Shown: piece after piece, positions 23,546 through 36,402 of the stretch
How the letters are laid out: each line of letters begins with the position of its first letter
Position numbering within the stretch: position 1 is the stretch's first letter
Assembly (NCBI GenBank): GCA_023548195.1
Contig: JAJHZJ010000121.1
Location: 5,980,058-6,044,057 of the forward strand
DNA from: Bettongia penicillata ogilbyi
Lineage: Eukaryota > Chordata > Mammalia > Diprotodontia > Potoroidae
Direction: 5' to 3'
DNA length: 64,000 nucleotides
The notes under the pieces: model-generated
The model's input: the letters and a program-made list of their open reading frames with translations, nothing else
What the model was told of the DNA's origin: nothing
The model's database searches: none
Position numbers and translations under genes: made by a program

Positions 23546-24199
23546 TTTCCTCCTCTCCTCTTCTCTTTCCCTCCCTCATTTTCTCACACACATACACATA
23601 AATATACACACATGCATATGATTAATGTTCTTCAACGACCACTCTCAATAAGTTCACAAAAATGGCCAAGAGATGTTTGGGGGTGGGGCAATCCTTGCAT
23701 CTGGTAAATAGGGACCTAATCTAACTGCCAAGAGAGGACAAAGTTCATGGTGAATCAAATGACTCATTCCTGTGCCACCGTTGTGCATTCCATCCTTTGC
23801 TTTCATTCAGACTCTAAATTGTGAGAGACTGTGCTGTGTTTCAGCTTTTACTAAGCTCCTGTGGACTTACTGGTTTTCTGCTTGGACCCTAAATCTCAGA
23901 ATTTTCCTTGATATCAGTTATAAAAATTCATACTGATGACACTATACACACAAATACATAATAAGGATAAACTGTTAAAAATCAATAGCATACAACTAAT
24001 CTAAAGACCAAACAAATTTAAATAATAATCTCTAAAAAAAATAGCAATTACAGTATTACTATCACTAAACTATCTTGCCTAGAGACCAAACCTAGCTACC
24101 ATTTTAAAGATCCCAGTAATCTTTTCTAGAAAACTTAACAAATAATATATTGGACAAATGATAAAACTAATACATGAATGAGCTGGAGCCTAGACAAGA

Positions 24200-24408
24200 G
24201 TAACAGAAGACAGGATGGCATAATGGAAAGCGTGATGGACTGGAGGTCAAAGGACTGGGCTCAAGCCAACGCTCTGGGACACATTACGTATACTACACCT
24301 TGGGCAAGTCCATCAGATCTCTCTGACTCCCATTCTCCTCTCTGTAAAATGGAGCTCTCCAAAGGGACTGTTAAGGTTTCTTTCATTTCTAAATTTATGA
24401 TAGTCTAT
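24200..24408 (+). repeat. THER1/MIR-type SINE
   Basis: Full sense layout: GGCATAATGGAAAGCGTGATGGACTGG, a mutated box B region, ACCTTGGGCAAGTCCATCAGATCTCTC, CTCTGTAAAATGG and a tail TCATTTCTAAATTTATGATAG. Confidence 0.75.
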
Positions 24409-24494
24409 GCTATAACAAACACATTCTAAGTCCAAAATGCAAAATGTCATAGGTGTAAAAATGGAAGAAAATTGAAATAATTGTGGTCAAGTCT

Positions 24495-24655
24495 CTCACT
24501 TTGAAGTTGAGGAAAGTGATAACTACACCCACAAAAGTGACATTATTTTTCCATGTCCATACAGGTAGTGAGTAGTTGAGCTGAAATTAGAACCCAAGTC
24601 CCCTGACTACAAATTTAGTGCTTTTTCCATTACAACAAACTATTCCTTTATCTGC
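24495..24655 (-). repeat. MIR-type SINE fragment
   Basis: Antisense MIR text is present: TTGAAGTTGAGGAAAGTGATAAC, CAGGTAGTGAGTAGTTGAGCTGAAATTAGAACCCAAGTCCCCTGACTAC, TTTTTCCATTACAACAAAC. Confidence 0.7.
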
Positions 24656-25531
24656 AAACATGACTATTTCTATATTTGTATGGATGCTGTTGTTGCCACA
24701 GTGCTGATATGTATATCTGGGCTAGACAGCAGACATGAACAATGGGCTATGCCCAGAATTACAGAGAAAAGTGAGCATGGCATGTGATTTGGGGGAAATT
24801 GCAAAGCTCTTTTTCCGGACCCAAGTTTCCCATGAAAAGTCCATCTTTTCAATACTAACATTTTACTAGTGTTGCTATATGTCACAGAGTTATAAAACAC
24901 TACTACCTGCAAAGAATTAACCATGAGTGTCATGTGGAGGGTCACAGAAAAGCAAGTATTTTGGAATGTGAACAGGTTGCAACTTATAAAGAGAAATTCC
25001 AAAGAGAAGTAAGACTATCAAAGAATCATATGACTAGAGGAGAAGATGGGTTAATTAAGTGACTAGAGCAAAGGATGGTGAGTGAATAGCAAGAAAGTTT
25101 CAGAGACATTAAGGCCTCCAGCATGAGGAGGAGACCCCCAGGGGTAAACTTTGAGGAGATAATTGACACTAGAGTCAGTTGTGAATTGCTTAGTTGAAGG
25201 GGACTGCTGAATAGATGAGATCATACATCCTTTTGTGTAGTTTAGTGTGTGCATGTGTGTGTGCATGTATGTGTTTGTATGTGTGCATATATACACAGAG
25301 TAAATACATAAAAGAAGTTGTTTTCATTTGAGTGGATAGAGCTAGCTACAGAGTAGGAAATATCTGTGTTTATATCTTTCCTACAACACAAAATGAGACC
25401 CTGGTAAAGACATTTGACATCAGTACCCCAGGCAACTCTCTGGGACTACAAATTTCAAAACAATTGCAAATCTGCTGTGAAAGAGATAGGCTCCTCATCA
25501 AGATTTCCGTATATTAATGAAATCACAGGTA

Positions 25532-25585
25532 CAGGCAAGATAGATAGATAGCAAGATAGCTAGCTAGCTAGATACATAGATAGAC
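25532..25585 (+). repeat. GATA/GCTA tetranucleotide microsatellite
   Basis: Runs of AGATAGATAGATAG, GCTAGCTAGCTAG and ATACATAGATAGAC follow one another. Confidence 0.9.
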
Positions 25586-25689
25586 TGGCAGGCAGGCAAA
25601 AGTAGTGATGGCTCACTTATTCAAAGGACAGTTATCCTGTGAATTGAGTGATCAGCAAAAATATAGAAGAAAATTTACAAAGTCCTTTA

Positions 25690-25870
25690 CATACATCACC
25701 CTAGTTGATTCTTATAAGAACCCTTGGAAGTAGATAATACAAAAAGTATCATATATCCACTTGGCAGATACATAAAAAATCCAAGAGAACTTATTTGATC
25801 ACTCATATAAGTTAGTAATTCACCATGGAGAGAGCCTGATTCCAGATTCATTATACCATCTTGTATATCT
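25690..25870 (-). repeat. MIR-type SINE fragment
   Basis: Old antisense MIR: ATTCTTATAAGAACCCTTGG, CACTTGGCAGATACATAAAA, ACTTATTTGATCACTCATATAAGTTAGTAATTC, and a CATTATACCATCTTG end. Confidence 0.5.
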
Positions 25871-26773
25871 TGCACTTTACTCATAAAAAGTCCATTAAGG
25901 TCTTGACTGTATTTATTTTTAATTTATTCATAATACTAGCAAGATTAGACAAGGTTATTTAGTTTTCCAACCCACAGAAGAATACAAAAAGCAAATGCAA
26001 AGAGTCATTAGTGGGGCATTCTGGGAAGTAGGTAGAATGACATCAGCAAGAAGCAAGAGCTGACAGTTTATCATCAAACAAGGAGAGAGACACAGACACA
26101 AGGTCAGACAGAGCGGAGCAGTCTGGAACAATTTTGTGTGGGGGCAAACCACCTTTCTAACTTAATATCCCTTGAGGACATCATTAAAAGTACACTAATT
26201 TTAATAAGTGAAATTGCGGGACATGAAATCATGATTAAATGATATTTGGAAACCTGTGTCATCTATATAAGAAAAAAAAATGTTTACAAATGAGGTGTTT
26301 ACTCCACATTTCCAAAATACAGATAACCTGGGTAAAAATACCTTCTTCTTTGCCCCTTTTGGTTCACCCCTCCCCATTTAATCCATTTCATTTGCATCTG
26401 TCATACTCTCCCTGAGGAAGGAAAGTCATTAGCAATTTGTAACCATGTGTGCTTGCACACACATATATATGCATATAAATGCATACATATATTTCAAATG
26501 ATAATGTTATGTCATCAATGGTATATTCACCTAGTGATTAGTAAGTGTTATTTACTATTGAAGTTTGGAAAATAACACAAGATCTTATTTTAATCTCAGT
26601 ATCTTACAGTAGAGACAATTCTATGAAGCAGCTAGGTGGTATAGTAAATAGCATGTTAGATGGGAAGTTAGGCAGATATAGTTTTGAAGGCAGAAGCAAC
26701 AGAATTGACTGGGAGCTTGGAAGCCCACATTCATCTCTAGCTGTGCATCAGATACATGCATACTCTGTAACCG

Positions 26774-26777
<4 letters not shown>

Positions 26778-26842
<65 letters not shown>

Positions 26843-26868
26843 ATGTGTGTGTGTGTGTGTGTGTGCAC
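26778..26868 (+). repeat. Compound (CT)n-(TG)n microsatellite
   Basis: A pure CT run of about 55 bp passes directly into a TG run of about 35 bp. It interrupts a SINE-like head at 26622-26777 that begins AGCAGCTAGGTGGTATAGTAAATAG. Confidence 0.95.
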
Positions 26869-27121
26869 ATGTGTTTTCCAAGCTCCTGGGGAATTAATGA
26901 AAGAATATACCTAAAATATTTTACAAGTCTTAAATTATCTTTAAAGAACTATATCCATGCTAGTTACTATTACCGTGTTCTCTAGAATGTCAATATTAGA
27001 CATGTACAGAGACCTGACATTTAGGTCTTTTTTTTTTCTCTTTTGTCTATACTTCTTTTCCTCCATTTGCTGAAAAACTCTCAGATGCTGAAGGCAAGCT
27101 CTTAGACTAATGCCGCCTCAA

Positions 27122-27380
27122 CTACCTTTTTTGTTATTTAGTCATTTCAGTTATGTTCGAACATTTGTAACCCCATTTGGGATTGTCCTGGCAGAGATAC
27201 TGGAGTGGTTTGACATTTTCTTCTCCAGTTCATTTTATATATGAAGGAACTGAGGCAAACAGGGTTAAGTGACTTGCCCAGGGTCACCCAACTATCATGT
27301 GATTTGAGTTCAGGTAAATCGGCCTTCCTGACTCCAGGTCCAGTACTCTATCCACTTTACCATCTAGTTGTCCAGCTTTT
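27122..27380 (-). repeat. Marsupial tRNA-derived SINE, near full length
   Basis: Read on the plus strand it gives the reversed consensus of an abundant marsupial SINE: TAGTCATTTCAGTTATGTTCG, TTTGTAACCCCATTTGGGATTGTCCTGGCAGAGATACTGGAGTGGTTTG, ACTGAGGCAAACAGGGTTAAGTGACTTGCCCAGGGTCACCCAAC, and a CTATCCACTTTACCATCTAGTTG end. It diverges less than the MIR copies nearby, so it is younger. Confidence 0.85.
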
Positions 27381-27399
27381 ATCTACATTAACAATAGTG

Positions 27400-27432
27400 C
27401 ACGCGTGTGTGTGTGTGTGTGTGTGTGTGTTA
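27400..27432 (+). repeat. (TG)n microsatellite
   Basis: ACGCGTGTGTGT followed by an uninterrupted TG run of about 26 bp. Confidence 0.95.
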
Positions 27433-28099
27433 GTCCATTTTCTCAGTCTATTGAAGCAAAATTATTTAAATAATATAATATTTGTTGTATTAAAAAGCAA
27501 TGTTTTAAGTGCACAAAATAAATAGCATTATAATAAAAATAATTGTATTGAAATAATTATCCATTTCTATATGTGTATGCATATATACATACATGGAGAT
27601 ATTATATGGAGATATTACATGTATATTATTAAACAGAGATTCTGGGACCCCAGGTTAAGAATTTGTATACTAGGGGAAATCTTTTTCTAGATATAATCTG
27701 AACAGTGTTATAAAACTCTTTTCTTGAGTCTTAGCTAAGCTTTGTATCAGACTAAACCACATTCAACAACACAGCAGGTTATTAATAAATGTTTGTTTCA
27801 CAAGGGAATAAATGCCCAGCCCCACACTGGCCTAAATTTGTGTATGAGATGCTTGCAATTGAATCAGTTAAATTAAGGGAATCAGACATTTGGGATCAGG
27901 TCCTTTTCCTAATAAAAGGTTATAAAAGTTTAAAGTAAGTGTCTTTGGCAGGGATAGCACTATTATAATAACAATGAACACCTTAGGAAGTAATACTCCA
28001 GACAATTAAATTTTGATATCATATGAACAAAGGGAACAGGAAAAAAAATATACAAGGTCACCCCATTGCTTTTTTTCCCCCTTTTTTAAGAAGTATGGA

Positions 28100-28215
28100 T
28101 TTTAGTTGTATGTAAACTCTGAAAAAAGGGATCATTTTTCTTCTGCATATGTATCTGCTTAGACAGAGGTTTTGCACAGAGGTGCTTAACAAACATTTGT
28201 TGGATGATGTCATTG
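28100..28215 (+). repeat. L2 LINE 3' tail fragment
   Basis: The L2-like order TGTAAACTCTGAAAAAAGGGATCATTTTTC, then TTTTGCACAGAGGTGCTTAACAAACATTTGTTGGATG is present in sense orientation. Confidence 0.55.
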
Positions 28216-29085
28216 GGAGGCTGGGCTTCTTAAAAAGCAGATTTGAGGTACATATTACCTTTACCTACTTTCAGATTTGTCTATGGCTAGCCCTGCTTGT
28301 CTTTCAAATGACCATGTAGGATATTCTGAATCTATGAAGGCAGAAGCTAGCCAGAGTCTGGCAATTTAAAAACCTGTGTTTACCTCCAGCTCTGCCTTCC
28401 TCCAACCTTTGATTTTGTAGCGAATATTTGAATTTCTAAAATATCTGAGGAAGCACACCATGTGGTGTTAACTGAGGCTTTTGTGGTGTGCGGATGTGCT
28501 AAATCTCAGTAGTTTGCAGTCAGATTTTATCAGGCAGGGTAATATGTAACAGGTAGTTTTGGAACTGAGACTTGAATAATCACAATCCATTTTCTAAGAA
28601 GCATGGGGCTGCCTTCATAACACACATAAGGAAAAAGCACTGTTCAAACTGGATTAATCCATTTAATATATGGGAAGTTTATAAGTAATCCATTTGATAA
28701 TACATGAGATGATGCAGAGATATTTTTTAGTGATTTTTTTCTTGCAACCAAAAATTCCCTGCGGCTATTGAACATGCTCAGTAATCACTGTCAGTTTCAA
28801 GTTTCTAAGGAATGAGGGGAGAAGGCAAGGGAGGGAAGGTAGGGATTTCAAGATAGAAACAATGTAAAAGAAGTGATGACACATGAGAAATTAAGGAACT
28901 CTAGAGAAAATGTCACTAATATTTATTATTACTCTTTATTAGCATGTTATATTATCATTTATTTTTATCTGTTATTATTAATGATATTATTGTCCTAAGA
29001 CTCCTAGACACCCTTTTGTTTAAATCATTTAAAAAATATTTTATTTTTAATTTATGGAATAAAATGAGCACTTCCATAATATAAA

Positions 29086-29117
<32 letters not shown>

Positions 29118-29164
29118 ATGAAAAGATAATTTCACATGAAACTGCATATCTGTTACGTATAACT

Positions 29165-30695
29165 CACTTTTCCTTTTTAACAACTTTTAAACATTTTATT
29201 TAAAGTTTTGATTTCCACATTTTATCCCTCCCTTCTTCCCTTTCCCCCTCCCCAAGATAGTAAGCAATCAGATGTAGGTTATATATGTGCAAGTGTGTAT
29301 AACATTTCCATAGTAGTCATTTTATACAAAAAGACTCAAATTGAAAAAAGAAAGTGAAAGAAAAAAGTGAAAAATAGCATACTTCAATCTGTCTTCAAAT
29401 AATATCAGTTCTTTCTCTGGACAGAGTGTGCTTCATCATGAGTCCTTTGGGATTGCTTTGGATCATTGTATTGCTAAGAAGGGAAATTTAATATTGCTGT
29501 TACTGTACAATGTTTTCCTGGTTCCGTTCACTTCACTTAGCATCAGCTCATGTAAGTCTTTCCAGGTTTTTCAGAAATCATCCTGCTTGTCATTTCTTAT
29601 AGCTCAATAATATTCTATATGTACCATTGGTTATTTAGCCATTACCCAACTGATGGACATCCCATAGATTTCCAATTTTTAGGTACCACAAAAAGAGCTG
29701 CTGTAAATATTTTTTGCACAGATAGGTCCTTTTCCCCTTCATCTGGAGGTCTTTGGGATAAAGACCTAGCAGTGGTATTGCTGAATTAAAGGAATTGCAA
29801 AGTTTTATGACCCTTTGGGTATAGTTCCAAATTACTTTCCAGAATAATTGGATATGTTCACTACTCCACAAAGAGTACATTAATGTTCCAGTTTTCATAT
29901 ATTCTCTCCATTATCCAACATTTTCCTTTTTTGTCATGTGAGCTGACCTGAGAAGTATGAGGTGGTACTTCATAGTATTTTTTAAATTTGTATTTCTCTA
30001 ATCAGTAGTGGTTTGGAACATCTTTTTTTCATATGACTACAGACAGTTTTGATTTTCTTTTTGTCTGAAAACTGCCTGTGTATTATCAATTGGAAAATGA
30101 CTTGTATTTTTATGAATTTGCCTCAGTTCTCTATATAGCTGAGAAATGAGGCATTTATTAGAGATACAATTTTTCCTATTTTCCTCTTTCCTTGTGATTT
30201 TAATTATATTGGTTGTGTTTGTGCAAAAAACTTTCAAATTTTATATACACATTATATATATATGTGTATATATATATTTACATTTTACACAAAATATATA
30301 TGCATATATATTTATATGTATATTTACATTTTGTAACATTATGTTTATCTTCTTTGGTCCTAATTTCTTCCCTTATCCATAAATCTGACAGATAAACTAT
30401 TTCATGCTCTCTTAATTTGCTTATAATATTACCCTTTATGTGTAAGTCATGTACCTGTTTTGACCATATCTAGGTATATGGTGTGAAGTGTTGGTCTATA
30501 CCTAGTTTCTGCCATACTGTTTTCCAGCAGTTTTTTTGTGAAATGATGAGTTTTTGCTCTAAAAGCTTAGATTTGGAGGTTTATCAAATTCTAGATTACT
30601 ATGATCATTTATTGTAATGTAATTTGTACCTAATCCATTCTATTGATCCACTACTCTATTTCTTATTCCTTTTAAGTATATAATAAAGTTGTCAT
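29165..30695 (-). mobile_element. 5'-truncated L1, C-terminal ORF2 plus 3' end
   Basis: Minus-strand translation gives L1 ORF2 C-terminal text: LWSSEHIQLFWKVIWNYTQR and the IPLLGLYPKDLQMKGK segment. The 3' end on the left has CATTTTATTTAAAGTTTTGATTTCCACATTTTATCCCTCCCTTC, the reversed L1 3' UTR. Stops and frameshifts split the frame. The internal segment at 30239-30340 has expanded into TA/CA microsatellite. The endonuclease and reverse transcriptase domains are missing through 5' truncation, which is usual for L1 insertions. Confidence 0.85.
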
Positions 30696-31006
30696 GTAAA
30701 TTTCTTTTCCTTTTTTTCTTCCCTCTCCAAAGAGAAGGAAAAAAAGAGAAATTTACCTCACATTCAATTCTTGTGGCAAAAGAGATGTTCTACCCAGAAT
30801 TATTCCTCCCTGCCAGAGACATAACAGAATTTTTTCACCTGGGGAAAATTCAGCAGGAGAACAATTATACTATAATTCCAGCTGTGTTAGGAGAGGCATT
30901 GGTCTATCTAGCTGAAAGTTCAGGTTTCAAATCCAAGAAGACTAAGCAGGTAGATAAACCACAGTTGGAAAGTGTAACAGCCCCAGACCTTGAGGAGGAG
31001 GCCTAG
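30689..31006 (+). CDS. Unidentified 105-codon ORF beside a truncated L1
   Basis: I do not recognise this frame. The first ~15 residues (MSCKFLFLFFFPLQR) run through a T-rich L1 edge and look non-coding. From about residue 16 the composition is protein-like (ILVAKEMFYPELFLPARD, IPAVLGEALVYLAES) with an acidic end LEEEA. It has no signal peptide or membrane segment after the T-rich start. It lies in the intron on the strand opposite to FGF14, and no promoter, splice sites or poly(A) signal are evident. It may be a processed-pseudogene fragment, part of an unlisted repeat, or a chance frame. Confidence 0.2.
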   Translation: MSCKFLFLFFFPLQREGKKEKFTSHSILVAKEMFYPELFLPARDITEFFHLGKIQQENNYTIIPAVLGEALVYLAESSGFKSKKTKQVDKPQLESVTAPDLEEEA

Positions 31007-32389
31007 GGGCATTTTATCACAAGGTGGTATGGGCTAGTGAAGGACTATGGGGTAGAGTGATACAGTGTATTCTACAAAGAGAAAATGAACCTCCCCGCCT
31101 ATTCTACCCCAACCACGGTCAGCATTTTAGAACAAAGACCTGTTGCCACATTGTAGTTAATAGCTATCATGTGTCTCTCTACATTGTCTCTCTCACATTC
31201 CTAGAAAGTGTGTCAGTTTCATCTTAAAGTACCCTTTGCACACTGCTAACCAAGTGCATTACAAGTAAAGGATTGTATCTTAAACTTTCTGATTAGTAAA
31301 ACAGATTTTCTAATTCCTTGTAGCTATGCAGAAATCATAAGGGGGAGGTCGTGGAGGAGGGGGAGATGGAGGATGGATTTTTGTAGGATGCACTTTCTTC
31401 CTTTAGACACAGTTTTAGATGAGGTTTGCTTTGACTATACCCAATATGGCTGATTTTCATCTTTCATATTTTCTAATTTCTAATGCTAGTTTTATTCAAT
31501 TCAGTTATTTGGTCCAATAAAGGCAGATTATAAACCCACAGAGAAAAATCCTTCATGAATATATGCGGAGCTGAATTAATTCCTTCTTTCTAATCCTCCC
31601 AGGAGCATAGCAGCCCTGTTCCCAAAATACCTGAATAGTATATAAGCTAAGCATCCTCCCATGAGAATTCTTCAGGAAACAGAGTGATGACAGCGACCCA
31701 CATTGTACCTGATTTGGAAAGGTACCAATCAGGGTTTATTACTGCCAGTTAATGATACTCTGAATGAAGTAGGCATAAGCTTCAAGGGGAAATGGCTAAG
31801 GAAAGTATTTCCTCCTCTCTGTGGTTTAGCAGTGTATTATAATTGTTTCTATCATTATTATCTTATCTTTTTTTTGTGGCAGGAGTTCAGATAGAAACAT
31901 TGCAATGACATGTTCCTATTCTGCTATTACTATTTTATTTTGAATGGTCCAAGGATTATTGTCCAGGTGGATAATATGACTTCCTTTTTGTAACTCAATA
32001 AGAATATTGAGATGTAAGCTCATTTTCACTATACTGGGAAAGTCTGACTTTTCCCTAAATATATAGCCCATAGTTTGTCTCTTCCACCCCAACTATTAGA
32101 AATACCAAAACTCAAATTTTAAAAATGTCTAAGCACATGTTGATAATGACCCATTAGATACAATTAAAAAACAAATCTTGTTAACATCTATGAATATGTT
32201 ATACAATTATAAAGTACTATATAAATTTAAATGTCTTATTATTTTATTACAACGTCATTCCAAAGGAAACGAAGCCTTTTTTCCCTGGATTACTAACCCA
32301 AATAGTTATATTTGCAATTTTATTGAAATGTTGTCCAAATAAGGCCAATTGAGTCAGAACACAAATGTCTGAAACATTACCATGTTTCA

Positions 32390-32580
32390 AACATTACAGG
32401 AATGCTAGAAAGAGCATGTGCCAGGAATTTAGTCTTGGCTCATTCCATGAACTAATTCTATGATGGGGGCCAAATAACTTAATGTCTTAAAGCTTTTGTT
32501 TTATGATCTAAAATAAGCAGGAGGACTGCTTGATGGTCACTAAGATCCCTTCAAACCTATCACTTTTTATGATTCTTCTG
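32390..32580 (+). repeat. THER1-type SINE fragment
   Basis: Decayed sense copy: GAACTAATTCTATGATGGGGGCCAAATAACTTAATGTC followed by the tail CACTAAGATCCCTTCAAACCTATC...TATGATTC. Confidence 0.55.
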
Positions 32581-32814
32581 CAAATAAGTTCCTATGGGTC
32601 ACCTCCTCTGGAGATTATGAAGCAATGAATTAGAAATCCTGAGTATAAAAATGGGGACAGGGAGTGAAAGAACAGCAGACAGTAAAAGAGAATTCTACAT
32701 ATTTCATTGAAGACCTGGGAATCTTGTTAACCAATTACATTAATGTTTCCTTGTTCTAGCTAGCTACTAGATAATGGACAGGTAGGGAGATTTCCTTCTT
32801 TCAACATACCATCA

Positions 32815-33065
32815 TACGTTCAGTGGAAAGCGTACTGGATCTGGCGTTAGGAAGACCTGAGTTCAAATCAAGCTTCAGATACCTACTGGCTCTATAAAAC
32901 TAGGCAAATCATTTAATCTCTATCTGCCACAGTTTTCTCATGCGGAAAATGGGGGCAGTAACAGCAACTAATTTGCAGAGTGATGATGGTGTTAAAATGA
33001 GATCGTATTTGTAAAATTCTTTCTAAACCTTAAAGTATGATATAGAAGTTAGCCTTTATTTAACT
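32815..33065 (+). repeat. MIR/MAR1-type SINE
   Basis: CAGTGGAAAGCGTACTGGATCTGGCGTTAGGAAGACCTGAGTTCAAATC is a clear tRNA-related head. AGGCAAATCATTTAATCTC and CTCATGCGGAAAATGGGGGCAGTAACAGC follow, with a CORE-like tail. Confidence 0.8.
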
Positions 33066-33479
33066 GTTTCTGAATCTACATATTTTATAATTCTAACTTT
33101 TTTCTTCCCCTTACATGTTTTAACCTTCCACCATAGTACTATGACCATTGATTTAAGACCATTCTAATAAAGAGAAACTATCTATCTTCTTTCCTCTTTT
33201 GAAAGCCAGTGTTGGCAGTCCTCCTACCAATCCTTCAATTTGGCTTTCAAGCATTAGAAGGCAAATAATGAAGAGAGAAAGGGCAGAATGGAAGAGTGGT
33301 GGGAAGTATTTTCAAGGTACAAAATTGTGAGAAACAGAATTAACTTCCTGCAATAAATCAATTGTAATCATTGCTATAACACCTTGTCTTTAGGACAAGC
33401 ACACCCTGTGTTGTATACCCTTCTCATGTCTCTGTGTTAAGGTATTCGCATTATTTAAAGATAAAAAAAATAAACCACT

Positions 33480-34853
33480 GTCCATAAAATAAACATTTCT
33501 TCTTGATGTCTTACATCTTACACTGTATACCAAGATAAGGTCAAAATGGGCGCACAATTTAGACGTAGAGTGCGAAACTATAAACAAATTAGAACAAGGT
33601 ATACTTTACCTGTCACACCTATGGAGAAGGAAAGAACTTATGACCAAATGAGAGATAAAGAACATAATGACATACAAAATGGATAAATTTGATTACATTA
33701 AATCAAAGTTTTTACACAAAGAAAGCCTATACAACCAAGATGAGAAGGGAAGAAGAAAACTCACAAACAATTTTTACAGCAAGTATCTCTGATAAAGGCA
33801 TCATTTCTGAAATATATAAAGAACTGAATCCAATATATAAAAATATGTCATCCCTCAATTGATAGTCAAAAGATACAAATAGGCAGTTTTCAGGTGAAGA
33901 AACTATAACTATCTCTATTTATATGAAAAAATGCTCTAAATCATTATGGATTAGAGAAATGCAAATCAAAACAACTCTGAGATAATATCATATACCTAAA
34001 ACATTGGCTATTATGACAAAAAATGAAAATACTGAATATTGGAGGGGATATGGAAAAAACTGGGACACCAATGAACTGTTGGTGGAGTTGTGAACTGATC
34101 CAACTATTCTGGAGAAAAATTTGGAACTATGTCCAAAGGGATATAAAACTGTACACACCTTTTGACCCTGCAATACCACTTCTAGGTCTGTATCTCAAAG
34201 ATATCATTAAAAGGGGGAAAAAATACCCATATGTACGAAAATATTTATAGCAGCCTTTTTTGTAGTGTCAAAGATTGGAAATTGAAGGGATGTTCATCAA
34301 TTGAGGAATGACTGAATAAGCTGTGATATGTGAATGTTATGAAATACTCTTGTTGCATAAGAAATAGGGAGCAGGAGGACTTCAGAAAAACCTGGAAAAA
34401 CTTATATGAACTGATGCTGGGTGAAGGGAACAGAACCAGGAGAATATTGTACACAGTAGCAGCAACACTGTGCCATGACCAGCTTTGTTCAGTTTAGCTC
34501 TTCTGCATAATGCAATGATGTAAGACAATTCCAAAAGACCCATGATGGAAAATGCTATCCATATCCAGAGAAAGAACTATGGAGAATGCAGATCAAAACA
34601 TACTATTTTCTCATTCTTTTATTGCTCTTCTTTCTTTTCTTTTCTTTCTCATGTGTTTTCTCTTTTATTCTGATTCTTTTTTCACAACATGATTAATGTC
34701 GGAAAATATTTAATATGATCATACATGCATAGTCTATATCAGATTGCATGCTATCACTGTTGGGGAGAGGAAATTTAGAACTCACAATCTTATAAAAGTT
34801 GGTATTGAGAACTAAAAATTAGTTAATTAAAAATATTTATTCAATTAAAAAGT
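33480..34853 (+). mobile_element. 5'-truncated L1, C-terminal ORF2 plus 3' UTR
   Basis: L1 ORF2 text is plain although interrupted: ACCAAGATAAGGTCAAAATGGG, GATTACATTAAATCAAAG, ATTGGAGGGGATATGGAAAAAAC, and the translated segment WWSCELIQLFWRKIWNYVQR followed by DPAIPLLGLYLKDIIKRG (34083-34215). The 3' UTR begins near 34560 and ends in an AATTAAAAATATTTATTCAATTAAAAAG tail. It keeps the part of ORF2 after the reverse transcriptase only. It faces the L1 relic at 29-30.7 kb, about 2.8 kb away. Confidence 0.88.
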
Positions 34854-35479
34854 TGTCTTCTTTGGTCAAGTCCTATCACTGAAGCTCAAATTTAAGTTGA
34901 TAACAAGGCCACAATACGTTCTTTGACATAAAGAACTGTGGTAGTCTTTTAAGCATGTGCCCTAGTTAGAAAAGAAAAAATCTGAACTGATTTTTTGATA
35001 CCCCCTCTCATAGTAATGTATTTTGACTGTTGCCTTAGCTGACTCCTAAAGTTGGGCGTAAACTTGAATTTTAGTCTCCTTTTTCTTTGTCTCTTAGGTT
35101 CCCAATCCATAAAGAAAGAACTTACAGTTTTTATAAGGTTTTCTGACAAGAACTACTTTAGTTAAAATCATCAAATAAGTGATGTGAAATCATATTCTTA
35201 CCCTTGATTCTCATCCTGAAGAAACCAAAGGTCATTTATGTGATGATTGATTATTAATGATTGATGATGATGGAAAAATATTTGACAGCACGAAGCGGTA
35301 GTAGGTGTAGGGCACAATCAAAATATGACCTCAGAAGAGAAATAGAAGTGTGTTTATGACAGCATCTCCAATGCTGTGAATGCAACGGAGTGCTAAAAAG
35401 ACTTACTTTCTCTGAGAAGGAGATCTGAGGTCTCCAATTAAAATATAATGTCCATTCTTCAATATGGAAGACATATAGA

Positions 35480-35640
35480 GTTCAAATATAAATGTGTGTA
35501 TATATGTGTGCGTATGTGCATGTTTGTATATTCTATGGAGAACAAGGGTGAATTCCTTCTCAGACATATATACACATATACATGCATATACATACATATA
35601 TACAAATACATACATACACGTGTGTGTGTGTGTTTGTGCA
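35480..35640 (+). repeat. TA/CA/TG-rich compound microsatellite
   Basis: Repeated TATATGTGTG, ACATATATACACATATACATGC and CACGTGTGTGTGTGTG blocks. The short ORFs here read only Tyr/Ile/His/Val strings. Confidence 0.85.
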
Positions 35641-36319
35641 GGTCAGTCAGCTTGGCCCAGTCATTGAAATCCACCAGAGATGTGCTTTTTTTTACAAAGA
35701 GAAAATGAACCCTTACTACTTGGCTCCTCCACAGGTTGTTATAGGGGGAAAGAATGACTCTAATCAGTCTTTGGATTAATTTCATTTGGTACTGAAGAAA
35801 ATTTCTATACATGTGAGTCTTCAACTACCTTTTATCTATTAATTTACCATTTTTATTATATTGTTACTGACTATTTAAAATCTTTTCAAATTAATATTTG
35901 AAAAATTTCTGAGATAACACCTTATTCCCAATATCCAATTCATATGTAAATACTTTAGAAAAGAAGATAAGACCTCTGACAAATTGCCTGAAGGAAAGTT
36001 TTTGTGGTGGGATGCAAGGTAAGTGGAAGTAGAGGTGGTTCCAGTAGGAGTTATAAGGATAACTTACATTATATCGTTATAAGAGATAAGCTTGTCATGT
36101 GTACAAGAGATTCAGAATGGTTTGAGAGTGCTAACAAAGATGAGACTTCAGAAAACAATTAAAGAGCCAGGATATGTGGCCCAAAAGCACTGAAATGAGG
36201 TTAGGTAACTCCAGCAAAGTAGATCATTTTTGAAGGTGGTCATTTTAGGCCTTTAAGTCTGAGGGAAATTTCAGCCAAGGCCTTTGGGAGTATCTAGGTT
36301 ATTGGATAATAAATCACAT

Positions 36320-36402
36320 ATCCACATTTCTATATCTACCTATGTATCTATACATATCTATATATTTCTATCTATATATCAATCAATTCATATATGGATA
36401 TC
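36320..36402 (+). repeat. TATC-type microsatellite
   Basis: Imperfect CTATCTATATATTTCTATCTATATATCAATC tetranucleotide pattern, followed by a CT-rich tail to about 36480. Confidence 0.8.

Noticed and set aside
23166..23621. Ser/Leu-rich (plus) and Arg/Glu-rich (minus) ORFs of about 100-147 codons
   Set aside because: They are translations of the CT/GA microsatellite, not genes.
31070..35710. Identical 19-nt word TACAAAGAGAAAATGAACC near 31073 and 35693
   Set aside because: The flanks do not align, and an A-rich 19-mer repeated once in 64 kb is weak evidence for a shared element.
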